Positions 18,684-27,852 of a stretch of DNA of 64,000 bases are shown in pieces (the stretch's first letter is position 1; every line of letters begins with the position of its first letter). Source of the stretch: Bog-756 sp963839925 (GTDB lineage Bacteria > Actinomycetota > Acidimicrobiia > Acidimicrobiales > RAAP-2); NCBI GenBank assembly GCA_963839925.1, contig CAWIWV010000002.1, forward strand, positions 620,001 to 684,000, given 5' to 3'. The position numbers and the translations under genes are program-made. Under the pieces are notes generated by a model. It did no database searches. It was given only the letters and a program-made list of their open reading frames with translations, and was not told where the DNA came from.

Positions 18684-18763
18684 GCCCGAGACAGTAATCT
18701 AGACTGAGTCTCAACACAAACAACGGGAAGCCCAGGTGACAAGGGACCGAAGGAGGTGATGCG
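18684..18763. promoter_or_regulatory. divergent promoter region of metal importer and Fur/Zur gene
   Basis: The 80-base spacer between the divergent starts contains overlapping dyads: AGACTGAGTCT (18701-18711) and TGAGTCTCA (18705-18713). These are the only symmetric elements seen here and are the best candidates for the repressor site, although they do not match a classical Zur box. AAGGAGGTGAT at 18750-18760, an almost complete anti-SD complement, serves the rightward gene. Confidence 0.5.
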
Positions 18764-19228
18764 ATGCAGGTGTGTTTCAATGAACGGGTGCCGGAGCCGA
18801 GCCAGAACCTGCACGCCCTGGTCGAGGATCGGCTCCGCCATGTCGACCAGCGCTACACCGGCGGGCGGCGGGCGATCACCGAGTTACTGATGGACAGTGG
18901 CCCGGTGAGCATCTCCGACATCGCGGACCGACTTCCCGACCTCCCCCGAAGCTCGGCCTACCGGCACCTGGTCGACCTCGAGTCGGCGGGCGTGGTCCGC
19001 AGGGTGACCGCGAGTGACGAGTACACCCGGTTCGAGCTGGCAGAGGACCTGACCGAACACCATCACCACCTGCTGTGCATCGAATGCGGGAAGGTGATCG
19101 ACGTCACACCTTCCACCGGGTTCGAACGGTCGGTCGAGCGTCACCTGACCGACCTGGCCGCCGCTGAGGGATTTCAGACTCATTCGCATCGGGTCGACGT
19201 GCTCGGCCTGTGTGCCTCCTGCCAGTAG
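18764..19228 (+). CDS. zur: Fur-family metalloregulator, probably Zur
   Basis: This 154-residue repressor has an N-terminal winged helix (about 20-90, with SISDIADRLPDLPRSSAYRH as the recognition region). The dimerisation domain contains EHHHHLLCIECGK (His99-102, Cys105, Cys108) and a C-terminal CASC (Cys150, Cys153); together these Cys pairs form the structural zinc site of the family. It is divergent from the metal importer, so autoregulated control of Zn(II) or Mn(II) uptake is the natural role. Zur is favoured over Mur or Fur because of the partner transporter type. Confidence 0.82.
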   Translation: MQVCFNERVPEPSQNLHALVEDRLRHVDQRYTGGRRAITELLMDSGPVSISDIADRLPDLPRSSAYRHLVDLESAGVVRRVTASDEYTRFELAEDLTEHHHHLLCIECGKVIDVTPSTGFERSVERHLTDLAAAEGFQTHSHRVDVLGLCASCQ

Positions 19229-19360
19229 TCGAGACCCGAGGGTTCCCCAAGTCCGACGGCGCTACTGCTACCGTCGACCGCAGAAGTGCCCTCCGGACTG
19301 AGGATCCGGTCCATCACTTTTGGCGAGTTTTCGTGGCACCCGAGCGGATTGGAGGAGGCG

Positions 19361-19933
19361 ATGTCCGACCTGACGGCCCCTTCGAACTGGTACCTCGACC
19401 TCCAGGTTCCGAGCATCCTCCGGCGGCGGGACGGTCAAGCCGGTCCGACGCCGCTCCAGGTTCCCGAACTGGTTCCGAAGCCGTCCGATCCTCGAGCCCA
19501 AACGCCGACCGGTTCGTCGAACCGGAGCAGGGCAGGAGGAACGCTGAAGAGTCGGTTCAGCGGGTTTCGATCGGCAGCCGCAACGGCGGTGACCGCCCCG
19601 GCCCCGACCGCAGCAGCATCGACCGGGACCGCGGCGGCGGGGGTGGCGACCGATCGACAAGGGTCCGCAGTCCACAGTGATCTCGCCCACCTCGAGCACC
19701 AGGTTGCCGGCTTGCGACGCGAGCGGGACGACCTGCTTGCCGCGGCGATACCCCTTCGCAAAGAGGTTGCCGCGCTTCGCTCGGACAAAGAGGAGCTCGC
19801 CGGACTCCGATCGGAGATCGAGGTCTTGCGGCGCAGGAAACTCTCACTCGAGGACGCGATGGCCGGACGACCCCGTGCGCCCGAACAGAGCAACGCAGGT
19901 CCGAGCGGATATCAGAGGTTCCACGACTCGTAG
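19361..19933 (+). CDS. hypothetical coiled-coil protein
   Basis: This 190-residue protein is not recognised from any named family. GGAGGAGGCG immediately precedes the ATG. Residues 1-100 are rich in Pro, Ser, Ala and Thr and probably disordered (AAATAVTAPAPTAAAS). Residues 115-170 form a strong heptad pattern (HLEHQVAGLRRERDDLLAAA, then LRSDKEELAGLRSEIEVLRR), so a parallel coiled coil is likely. There is no signal or membrane segment. It is convergent with the MFS gene, 6 bases away. Confidence 0.65.
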   Translation: MSDLTAPSNWYLDLQVPSILRRRDGQAGPTPLQVPELVPKPSDPRAQTPTGSSNRSRAGGTLKSRFSGFRSAAATAVTAPAPTAAASTGTAAAGVATDRQGSAVHSDLAHLEHQVAGLRRERDDLLAAAIPLRKEVAALRSDKEELAGLRSEIEVLRRRKLSLEDAMAGRPRAPEQSNAGPSGYQRFHDS

Positions 19934-19939
19934 GGAGCC

Positions 19940-21142
19940 TCAGAGGCGGTGTCGATCGAGGTGCGCCGGCGATACCAGCCCGACGGTCGCACCCAGCACG
20001 AGTGCGATGGCAGCCACGATCACCAACTCGACCGTCAACGAGACCCAAGAGGCGCCAACAGCCAGGGCGGTCGGCACGAAGAACCCGAGATAGGCAAGCG
20101 CGTAGTAATAGCCGGTCATCGCGGAGATCTCCTCTGGGTCGCTGATCCGCTGCAGCTCCAGCAGGCCCGCGATGAGGGCGGTACCGAATGCCAGCCCGAG
20201 GACGACCGCAGCGACCGCACCCAGCCAAGGCGACTGGATCGAAACACTGAGTGCGGCGACCGCCACACCGGTAGCGACGAGGAGCAGCGCCGCGAGGATC
20301 GCCTTCGGACGGCGAACGTGATCGAGCCGTCGACCCGCCGGCTGGACCGCAAGACCTGTCCCCAAGGTGATGACGGTCAGCGCGGTGGCATAGAGCAACG
20401 ACCAGTGGCCCAACTTCTGGGCCATCGACTCGGGGATGACCACGAAGGCGACGCTCGCCGAGGTGAAGATCCAGGGCGCCAGTGGGAGAACCAGCCGGCG
20501 AAATCGCCTGTGGCGGATGGTGTCCAGCTTGAACGGACTCACCATCAAGCCCGATCGGGTGACTGGGACGTCGCGCTCGAATGCCACGGAGACCAGCGCC
20601 AGGACGATGACGCTCACCATGATCTGCACCAGGTACGGAACGACCTCCGGGGCTGGTGCAGTCGCCGCGAGGACCCCGGCCACGCCGGCTCCGACACCGA
20701 ATCCCGCGGTGAGGGAGAGTGCGGCCCGTCGAGCGCCGAGGGCCGGTGGACCGCCCGCGGCGGTCGTCAGCTCGATCACCCAACTCGTCCCGACCGCCAT
20801 GCCCAAGCCGACCGAGATCCCGCTCAGCATCCGGCCGAACAGCAGGAACGCAAGGGCGCCGACTGCGATCAGCGCCGAGCCGAACACCCCCACCACAAGG
20901 GCGGCCGCCACGACTCGCACTCGCCCCAACCGATTGGCCAGCAGCGGCCCGGCGATGAGCGCGGGTGCCAAGCCGAACACGTAGAACCCGAGCAGGACAT
21001 CGACCACGGTCGTCGAATAGCCATTGTGCTCCCGATAGAAGACCAGCAGTGGGGTGAACTGATTGCCTCCCCACGCACACACGAAAATCGCCGCGCACGC
21101 GATCATCCACTGGCGCGATCGAAGCGTTGGGAGGAACGTCAT
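19940..21142 (-). CDS. major facilitator superfamily transporter
   Basis: The 400-residue protein has twelve hydrophobic segments. The loop between segments 2 and 3 reads LLANRLGRVRVV, the MFS motif-A region, and a long loop near residue 185-215 separates the halves. The start chosen is ATG 21142, preceded by AGGAA; an in-frame ATG 28 codons upstream would overlap the divergent gene. The substrate is not predictable. Residues GMAVGTSWVIEL in segment 4 suggest a drug or metabolite efflux type. Confidence 0.8.
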   Translation of the reverse strand: MTFLPTLRSRQWMIACAAIFVCAWGGNQFTPLLVFYREHNGYSTTVVDVLLGFYVFGLAPALIAGPLLANRLGRVRVVAAALVVGVFGSALIAVGALAFLLFGRMLSGISVGLGMAVGTSWVIELTTAAGGPPALGARRAALSLTAGFGVGAGVAGVLAATAPAPEVVPYLVQIMVSVIVLALVSVAFERDVPVTRSGLMVSPFKLDTIRHRRFRRLVLPLAPWIFTSASVAFVVIPESMAQKLGHWSLLYATALTVITLGTGLAVQPAGRRLDHVRRPKAILAALLLVATGVAVAALSVSIQSPWLGAVAAVVLGLAFGTALIAGLLELQRISDPEEISAMTGYYYALAYLGFFVPTALAVGASWVSLTVELVIVAAIALVLGATVGLVSPAHLDRHRL

Positions 21143-21219
21143 GTCGGAATTCCTGGCTCTTCGGATTTCAGCGGGTTCGGCCAGGATCGTAGGCAACCGA
21201 TGGGTTGTAGTTTGGCCGG

Positions 21220-21873
21220 ATGCCAAACGGGCTCACCCTTTGGAGCGGCTGGGACCCGCGGACCGGAGCATCTGCGGACCCGTCAGCTCCCGACCGGTTC
21301 GCCGAGTCGGCGCCCACGGATCCTGCTGCAGGAGCCCGTTACGAACTGCTCGCGGTGGCGGCTCGGGGTTTCCGCCCTCCGCAGTTCGTGGACACGACCG
21401 CACTCTCCCCTGAAGTCGGTGTCCGCCTCACGAGCGACGGCGTCACGGTCGGGTCGGAGGAAGCACCGGAGTATCCCGGACTTCGCAAGGTCTGGTCCGT
21501 GGTCTACCGCGAGATCACCGAGACCGGCCCTCGGGTGACCACGCCCTACGGGATCTACCTGCTCGGGGTCGATCCACCGCCGGACGTGAGCCCCGAAGAG
21601 CTCAACACGTTCAACGACTTCTACACGAACGTGCACCTGCCCGAGGTGACCGAACGTCGCAACGCACTTCGAGCCACCCGGTACGAGCGGGTCCGCGAGT
21701 TGAAGGCCCCCTACAAAGGCGCTCCCCGATTCCTCGCGGTGTACGAGGTGGACGAGACTTCGGCAGCCAATCGCCGCCACACCGGCCCTCCCTACAGCAA
21801 GGGACCACCGGTCTGGCAGGACCACACCACCCCGTGGCGCCTCTGGTACCGGCAGCTCGCTCGGCAGAAGTGA
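21220..21873 (+). CDS. hypothetical protein, possible dimeric alpha/beta-barrel (DUF4286/EthD-like)
   Basis: The protein has 217 residues, no signal and no membrane segment. The C-terminal half contains NTFNDFYTNVHLPEVTERRN, RATRYERVRE and PRFLAVYEVDE, the strand-helix pattern of small dimeric alpha/beta-barrel proteins that handle aromatic or polyketide-like compounds. The N-terminal 90 residues are not recognised. Assignment to this fold is inference from motif layout only. It starts 77 bases from the divergent MFS gene and could share its promoter region. Confidence 0.55.
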   Translation: MPNGLTLWSGWDPRTGASADPSAPDRFAESAPTDPAAGARYELLAVAARGFRPPQFVDTTALSPEVGVRLTSDGVTVGSEEAPEYPGLRKVWSVVYREITETGPRVTTPYGIYLLGVDPPPDVSPEELNTFNDFYTNVHLPEVTERRNALRATRYERVRELKAPYKGAPRFLAVYEVDETSAANRRHTGPPYSKGPPVWQDHTTPWRLWYRQLARQK

Positions 21874-21922
21874 TCGTCGAAGCTCCGCGTCGCCCGAGCG
21901 GCGGGGGCTGAACGGCGGAGCG

Positions 21923-23347
21923 TCAGTCGGCCGAGGCGGAGGTCTTCTTCAACGCCTCGGTCCATGCGACCGGCGTGTCGGCCTCGCTTGCGGTCTTGAC
22001 GATCTCGGTCATCGACGCAGCCTTCTTTTCTGCTGCAGCCGCGGCCGCCGCTGCCCTGTTCTCGGCCTCGACGAGCGTCGGGACGACCTGAGCCGCACGC
22101 TCGGCGGTCACCTTGGCATCCGTCGCGGTTCGCCTGGCGACCTTTGCGGCGTCATCGGCTTCGCGAGCAGCCTGCTCGGCGTTCTGGACCGCCTTCTCGG
22201 CCTCCTCCGACTTCTTGACCGCGGCCTGAGCCCGCAGGGTGGCTTCCTCTGCAGCTTTGACCAGCTGTGCCGCGGAGTGCTCGGCCTCGGCGGCCCGTTG
22301 CAACGTCTGGGTCATCTCGGAAACGACCGCAGAAAGCCGCGCCGCCTCCTGCCAGCTCTCGGGACTACCGGTGGAGGTCGCCTTGGTGACCGCCTCTTCG
22401 GCCCGCTTGGCCCACTTCTTTGCCTCGGCTGCGGCGTTCTCGATCACCGGCTTCCCCTCCGACGCACTGACACTGGGTTGCACGACCGGGCTCGCCGGTT
22501 TGTCACTCGTTTCCTCCTTGGCAGTGTTTCCTGAACTGACAGCTGGCGCGCCTTGGGCGGCGGCCGGCTTCGACTCTGCTGCGGCAGGGGCCACGGACTC
22601 GGTGGTTCCCTTGTTCGCCGGCGCGGTGTTCGCCGGCGCGCCGGCAGGAGGCGGTGTATTCGGCCGGACCTCTTCCTTCTTCGGGGGTGCCGGAGGCTGG
22701 AACGAGGACACGAATGGCGGGGCCGCAGGAGGCGGAGGTGGCGGGGCCGCAGGAGGCGGGGGTGGCGGGGCCGCGGCGGGGGCCACCGGTGCAACGGACG
22801 GAGCTGCAGGCGGCGGAGGGGGAAGCGGCGCTGCGGGAGCAGCAGGAGCAGCGGGAGCAGCAGGAACCGCATCGTTCGACCGCTCCTTGCCCGCTGGGCC
22901 CGCTCCGGTCGCCGACGTCTCGGCGCCCACGACTGCGGCACCGGTCTTGGCGTCCTGACTCTCTCCGCTCTCCTCTGTCGCAGGCGCCCCTCCCTCGACG
23001 ACGACGGCAGGGCGCGGTGAGTGCTCTTCGCTGGAGCGCGAATGAATGTGCAGCACTTGACCGGTCAGGTGCAGTCCGTCCCAGTAACGCATGAGACCCG
23101 GTTCGGAAGCGTCCGGATACCATCCCGGATCGCCGTACTCCTCGGAACCATTTTCGGAGTCAGACGTTGCCTCGTCTGCGGGAGTCGCCCCCTGCGCGCC
23201 GGCTCCGGTGTCCGCTTGTCCGGTCGCGGGGTCCTCGGGCCGAGGTCGCTGGTTCGAGAAGAACTGAGTGACTCCGACCACCTCTTCGGGGACGGGCTCT
23301 TCCTTCCGCTCTGGCTTCGGTTGCTTTGAGAAGGGTCGCAGTGCCAT
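21923..23347 (-). CDS. DUF2510 domain protein with Pro/Ala-rich linker and long coiled coil
   Basis: The protein has 474 residues. Near residue 75 it has GDPGWYPDASEPGLMRYWDG, the DUF2510 signature found in actinobacterial membrane-associated and secreted proteins. Residues 160-300 are low-complexity Ala/Pro, including runs of six prolines alternating with Ala-Ala. Residues 300-450 are an Ala/Glu/Lys-rich heptad region (VKAAEEATLRAQAAVKKSEE) predicted to form a long coiled coil. There is no transmembrane segment. Its role is unknown; the architecture suits a cytoplasmic scaffold or envelope-associated filament. Confidence 0.72.
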   Translation of the reverse strand: MALRPFSKQPKPERKEEPVPEEVVGVTQFFSNQRPRPEDPATGQADTGAGAQGATPADEATSDSENGSEEYGDPGWYPDASEPGLMRYWDGLHLTGQVLHIHSRSSEEHSPRPAVVVEGGAPATEESGESQDAKTGAAVVGAETSATGAGPAGKERSNDAVPAAPAAPAAPAAPLPPPPPAAPSVAPVAPAAAPPPPPPAAPPPPPPAAPPFVSSFQPPAPPKKEEVRPNTPPPAGAPANTAPANKGTTESVAPAAAESKPAAAQGAPAVSSGNTAKEETSDKPASPVVQPSVSASEGKPVIENAAAEAKKWAKRAEEAVTKATSTGSPESWQEAARLSAVVSEMTQTLQRAAEAEHSAAQLVKAAEEATLRAQAAVKKSEEAEKAVQNAEQAAREADDAAKVARRTATDAKVTAERAAQVVPTLVEAENRAAAAAAAAEKKAASMTEIVKTASEADTPVAWTEALKKTSASAD

Positions 23348-23505
23348 ACCTCCTGGCTCGGCTGATGACCCCCCGACCTTTAGGGATTTCGGCTCCGCTT
23401 CGCCGAGGCTACACCAGCGTCTCTGACGCCAGATCGCGGCTCAAGATCGACTCGCGGCCGGTCGATGTTCACTGCGTGCGGCTGAAGCGACCGACTCGTC
23501 ACAAT

Positions 23506-24411
23506 GTGTCAGAAGAGACCGCGCGGCCAGAAGAAACCGCGCCGTCGAACATCGCGATCTCGGTCGACGTTCCAGTTGCGACACCCGTCTCCGCTCCGGT
23601 CGCCCCCCTCCCTGCCCCCGTTTCCCGTTCGTTGATCCCTATTCCCGATCTCGACCTGGACGGCATCCCCTCGCTCGTCTTCCAACCGGCAGTCGACCTC
23701 GGCACCGGACGCCTCCTCGGGTTCGAAGCGTTGTTGCGGTGGCACCGGTTCGACGGAAGTTCGGTCTCGCCGAGCGTCCTCATTCCCTTGGCAGAAGCCA
23801 GCGGACGAATGAACGAGCTCAACAAGTGGGTGATCGCCGAAGCTTGCGCGCAAGGTGCCCGGTGGCCCTCCGACCTCCAGCTCGCGGTGAACTGCTCGGT
23901 GTTCCAGCTGCAACGGGGAAACGCTGCGACCGCGACCGCCGCCGCGCTCGAGCAGTCCGGTCTCAACCCCGACCGGCTGACCGTCGAGATCACCGAGTCG
24001 TCGGTCGCCGACGACGACGCCGGCCGAGATCTCGAAGCCATGACCGGGTTGGGTATCCAGCTGACCGTCGATGACGTGGGAGAAGACTGGTCGGTCCTTC
24101 GGAACTTTCGCGGCTGTGTCGTGAACACCATGAAGATCGACGCCTCACTCGTCGCGGGACTCAACCTCGCTGGCGGAAGGAGTCGGGGAACGATCGATAC
24201 GATCGTCAACGTCTGCAGAACCCTCGGGGTCTGCACCGTGGCAGAGGCAGTCGAGTCGGCCAAGCAGGTGGCGATACTTCGTGAGATCGGGGTCGACGCG
24301 GCCCAGGGTTACTTCTTCTCGCCGCCCATGGAGCCCGAGGAGACCGCCGCACTCGCGTCGATCGAGCCTCATCTCTGCTTCGAGCTGGGCGAGCATCCGC
24401 TCGACCGCTGA
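23506..24411 (+). CDS. EAL-domain protein (c-di-GMP phosphodiesterase family)
   Basis: The EAL fold is complete: FEALLRW (EAL motif), AVNCSVFQL (Asn), VEITESSV (Glu), TVDDVGEDWS (Asp-Asp), NTMKIDASLV (Lys) and VAEAVESA (Glu). Loop 6, normally DDFGTG, is DDVGED here, so dimer-coupled activity may be weakened and a c-di-GMP receptor role is possible. The start is uncertain. GTG 23506 is used because earlier in-frame starts, back to 23326, would overlap the divergent DUF2510 gene and add non-conserved residues. No GGDEF or sensor domain is attached. Confidence 0.75.
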   Translation: MSEETARPEETAPSNIAISVDVPVATPVSAPVAPLPAPVSRSLIPIPDLDLDGIPSLVFQPAVDLGTGRLLGFEALLRWHRFDGSSVSPSVLIPLAEASGRMNELNKWVIAEACAQGARWPSDLQLAVNCSVFQLQRGNAATATAAALEQSGLNPDRLTVEITESSVADDDAGRDLEAMTGLGIQLTVDDVGEDWSVLRNFRGCVVNTMKIDASLVAGLNLAGGRSRGTIDTIVNVCRTLGVCTVAEAVESAKQVAILREIGVDAAQGYFFSPPMEPEETAALASIEPHLCFELGEHPLDR

Positions 24412-24415
24412 TCGC

Positions 24416-25477
24416 TCACTTCCCCCCGACAGATCGACCGGCGAACTCGGCAAGGGCAAGCAGCTGCTCGGCGGTGCCGATGCTGATGAGCACGTCCTCT
24501 GCTGCGATCGAGCTCTCCGGCGACGGGTTGGTCACGAAGCGACCGTCGGGTCTGCGGATGGCGAGCACGAGTGATCCGGTGCGATCACGGATATGCGCCT
24601 GGCGAAGGGTCTGACCCACCAGGGGAGAGTCGCTGGAGACGGTCAACTCTTCGAGGCGGAAGGTGAGTGACCCGTCGTGCATCACGACGTCCACGAAGTC
24701 CACGACGTGAGGCTGGGTGACAAACGAGGCCATGCGATCGCCACCGAGTTGCTGGGGGTTGACCACCCGGTCCGCACCGGCCCGGAAGAGCTTCGCCTCG
24801 GACGATTCGTTCCGCGCCCGAGCGATGATCTGGATGCTCGGGTGCATCGACTTCGCGGCCACCGTGACATAGAGATTGTCCGCGTCGGTGTCGAGCGCGG
24901 CAACCAGCGCAGATGCCCGCTCCAGTCCGGCTTCGAGGAGTGTCGCGTCGTCGGCGACGTCGCCGGACACCGATGCGTACGGAATCCCGGCCAACCGGTC
25001 GACGTCACGATCGACGACGACCAGGTCGGTCTCCCCGTTAGCGAGAAAGCGGGCCACCTCCCGACCGACCCGGCCCCACCCGCAGACGATCACGTGCCCG
25101 TGCATCCGCCCGATGTCTCGTTCCATCTTGCGCCTCCTGATCAGATCCCGAACGTGGCCGTCGAACAGCACCTCGAGGACGGCAGAGAAGGTGTAGAGCG
25201 CGGTGCCCACCCCGACCAGAATGAGGATGATCGTGAAGATCTTGCTCGCCTGGTCGAGTGGGCGAGGGGCGTTCGCTCCCACCGTGGTGACCGTGTTGAC
25301 CGACTGGAACACCGCGTCGAGGAGGTCGAACCCGAAGCACAGATAGCCGATGGTGCCCGCGACGAGCACCAGGGCGAACGCGCCGAGCCCGATGCGCACA
25401 CTTCGGAAGGGGTCCTGCGAGCTGTCCGCAGGCCGTGTGCTGAAGGCTCTCCGGCCCGAGTCGGATCCCGTCGGCAT
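24416..25477 (-). CDS. two-TM potassium channel with RCK domains and atypical filter
   Basis: This 353-residue protein has TM1 (about 28-48), a pore helix plus filter (54-72), TM2 (80-103), a TrkA-N Rossmann domain beginning HVIVCGWGRVG (about 126) and a TrkA-C domain at the end. The filter region reads TTVGAN rather than TVGYG, so K+ selectivity may be altered. The ATG at 25477 follows GAAGGGAA. It is convergent with the EAL gene, 4 bases apart. The RCK domains would gate conduction in response to a nucleotide or ion. Confidence 0.82.
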   Translation of the reverse strand: MPTGSDSGRRAFSTRPADSSQDPFRSVRIGLGAFALVLVAGTIGYLCFGFDLLDAVFQSVNTVTTVGANAPRPLDQASKIFTIILILVGVGTALYTFSAVLEVLFDGHVRDLIRRRKMERDIGRMHGHVIVCGWGRVGREVARFLANGETDLVVVDRDVDRLAGIPYASVSGDVADDATLLEAGLERASALVAALDTDADNLYVTVAAKSMHPSIQIIARARNESSEAKLFRAGADRVVNPQQLGGDRMASFVTQPHVVDFVDVVMHDGSLTFRLEELTVSSDSPLVGQTLRQAHIRDRTGSLVLAIRRPDGRFVTNPSPESSIAAEDVLISIGTAEQLLALAEFAGRSVGGK

Positions 25478-25690
25478 CGGTTCCCTTCTGCTTCCTTCTG
25501 TCATGGCCGACATGACCGGCCTCAGGGTAACCCCTGAGGCTCTCGGCACCCGGGAACCGACTGCAGCGCCCGGCACCGCCGGTGCCCGCGCACCAATGCG
25601 ACCGATCGTGGAAACGCGGCAGAATCATCAGGCCGAGTGCCGCTCGGGCACCGGCAGACCCGCGACGTCGACCGATCGAGGAGGCCGCCC

Positions 25691-27079
25691 ATGGCCATCA
25701 CCACCACCAACCCAGCGAGCGGACAGGTCTTGAAGACGTTTTCGGCGCTGACCGAGGCCGAGATCGATGCCAGATTGGCCAAGGCCGAGGCGACCTTTCG
25801 TACCTACCGGCGCACCTCGTTCGCGGATCGCTCGCGGTGGATGCATGCCGCGGCCGATCTCCTCGAAGCCGAAGTGGACCAGGTCGCCGAGATGATGACC
25901 TCGGAGATGGGGAAGACGGTCGTCTCCGCCCGCCAAGAGACGCTCAAGTGCGCACGAACGTGCGGATACCTCGCCGATCACGCCGAAGCGTTTCTTGCCG
26001 TAGAACCGGCCGACGCCGCGGCAGTGGGGGCCACCTCGGCCTACGCGCGCTACCAACCGCTCGGTCCGGTCCTCGCGGTGATGCCGTGGAACTTCCCGCT
26101 CTGGCAGGTGATCCGATTCGCCGCACCGGCCCTGATGGCCGGCAACGTGGGCCTCCTCAAGCATGCGTCGAACGTTCCCCAGACCGCGCTCTTCCTCCAG
26201 GACCTGTTCGAGCGGGCCGGCTTCCCCGGGGGGGCGTTCCAGACGCTGCTGATCGGCTCGGAGCAGGTCGAGCGCGTCCTGCGAGACGACCGGGTGGTGG
26301 CGGTCACCCTCACCGGATCGGGGCCCGCCGGCTCGTCGGTGGCCTCCATCGCCGGCGACTCGGTGAAGAAGTCGGTCCTCGAGCTGGGCGGGAGTGATCC
26401 GTTCATCGTGTTGCCGTCGGCCCTTCTTCCGAAAGCGGCTGAGGTGGGCGCGTTCGCGCGCTGCCTCAACAACGGACAGTCCTGCATCGCTGCGAAGCGC
26501 TTCATCGTCCATGACGCAGTCGCGGACGAGTTCGAAGCCCTCTTCGTCGAGCAGATGGCCTCGCGGGTCGTCGGCGATCCGATGCACGAAGGAACCGACG
26601 TCGGTCCGCTCGCAACCGAGCGCCAGCGTGCCGACATCGCGGACCTGGTGACCGACGCGGTCGACAAGGGCGTCCGGGTGCTCTGCGGAGGTGAGGTCCT
26701 GTCGGGGCCGGGGTGGTACTACCCGCCGACCGTGCTGACCGGGATCACCCCGGACATGCGGGTGGACACCGAGGAGGTCTTCGGGCCGGTGGCCACCCTC
26801 TACCGGGTGGCCAGCATCGACGAGGCCATCGAGCTGGCCAACGCCTCCGAGTTCGGGCTCGGCGCCAACGCGTGGACCAACGACCCGGCCGAGCAGGAGC
26901 GGTTGATTACCGAACTCGATGCCGGGATGGTGTTCGTCAACGGGAACGTGACCTCTTATCCGGAGCTCCCATTCGGGGGGATCAAGGCGTCGGGCTATGG
27001 GCGCGAACTGACCGCCCACGGGATCCGGGAGTTCTGCAACCTGAAGTCGGTCTGGATCAACGAAAAACCCGGTGGCTGA
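25691..27079 (+). CDS. succinate-semialdehyde-type aldehyde dehydrogenase
   Basis: The 462-residue NAD(P)-dependent enzyme has PWNFPLWQVIRFAAPALMAG (around residue 135), GSGPAGSSV as the cofactor loop, catalytic Glu in LELGGSDPF and catalytic Cys in NNGQSCIAAKR. The pattern and length are closest to actinobacterial succinate-semialdehyde dehydrogenases (gabD/gabD2), though related aldehydes are possible. The start ATG at 25691 has GAGGAGG 12 bases upstream; earlier codons are not conserved. It is followed by a class II aldolase on the same strand, 83 bases away. Confidence 0.84.
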   Translation: MAITTTNPASGQVLKTFSALTEAEIDARLAKAEATFRTYRRTSFADRSRWMHAAADLLEAEVDQVAEMMTSEMGKTVVSARQETLKCARTCGYLADHAEAFLAVEPADAAAVGATSAYARYQPLGPVLAVMPWNFPLWQVIRFAAPALMAGNVGLLKHASNVPQTALFLQDLFERAGFPGGAFQTLLIGSEQVERVLRDDRVVAVTLTGSGPAGSSVASIAGDSVKKSVLELGGSDPFIVLPSALLPKAAEVGAFARCLNNGQSCIAAKRFIVHDAVADEFEALFVEQMASRVVGDPMHEGTDVGPLATERQRADIADLVTDAVDKGVRVLCGGEVLSGPGWYYPPTVLTGITPDMRVDTEEVFGPVATLYRVASIDEAIELANASEFGLGANAWTNDPAEQERLITELDAGMVFVNGNVTSYPELPFGGIKASGYGRELTAHGIREFCNLKSVWINEKPGG

Positions 27080-27162
27080 GTCGCGTTATCCTGCGCGCTG
27101 AGGCCCCGGTTTGTCCGAGCAACCGTACGAAGGGGCAATCCTTTGCCGGAAAGGAAACCAAC

Positions 27163-27831
27163 GTGAGCGATTTGCTGCTGGCAGATGAACGAGAGGCCGT
27201 GGCGACCGCAAGCCGTCACCTGGCAGCGACCGGGCTGGTGATCGGGACCGCGGGCAACATCTCCGCCCGCAAGGACGATCTGGTCGCGGTAACCCCGACC
27301 GGCGCCGACCTCGGAACGGTGACCGCGGAGATGGTCACGGTCATCGACCTCGACGGCGAGGTCGTCGACGGCGAGCTCGCACCGACCTCCGAGGTACCGC
27401 TCCACACCGGCATCTACGCGGCCACCAACGCACTGGCCATCACCCACGCTCATGCGATGGCGTCGACCGCCCTCTCCTGTACCCATGACGAACTCCCGCC
27501 CTTGCACTACAGCTGCCTCGGCCTGGGAGGAGCCCCGCGCACGGCGGCGTATGCCACCTTCGGCAGCCAGGAGCTCGCGGACAACGTGATCAAGGCGCTC
27601 GCCGGGCGCAATGCCGCCATGATGCAGAACCACGGTTCCATCGCCTACGGCAGCAAGATGAGCGAAGCGGTCGAGCGGCTCGAGCTGCTCGAGTGGCTGG
27701 CCGAGCTCTACTGGCGCTCCTCGTCGATGGGGACGCCAAGGGTGCTCACCGACAAGGACTTCGAGGCGATCATCATGTCCGCCATGGAGAAGGGCTACGG
27801 CCGGGTCCAGAAGGCGAAGAAGAAGGACTGA
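27163..27831 (+). CDS. class II aldolase/adducin-family protein
   Basis: This 222-residue protein starts at GTG 27163 after AAAGGAAA. TAGNISARKDDLVAVTPTGA carries the phosphate-binding and Asn elements of L-fuculose-phosphate-type aldolases. Zinc ligands are ITHAHAMAS (two His) and MMQNHGSIAYG (third His), and PTSEVPLH provides the catalytic Glu. It would cleave a phosphorylated sugar acid or ketose; the exact substrate is unknown. The long open frame upstream in the same register overlaps the dehydrogenase and is not part of the gene. Confidence 0.84.
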   Translation: MSDLLLADEREAVATASRHLAATGLVIGTAGNISARKDDLVAVTPTGADLGTVTAEMVTVIDLDGEVVDGELAPTSEVPLHTGIYAATNALAITHAHAMASTALSCTHDELPPLHYSCLGLGGAPRTAAYATFGSQELADNVIKALAGRNAAMMQNHGSIAYGSKMSEAVERLELLEWLAELYWRSSSMGTPRVLTDKDFEAIIMSAMEKGYGRVQKAKKKD

Positions 27832-27852
27832 CCGTGCCGAGCGCGGCCCGCC

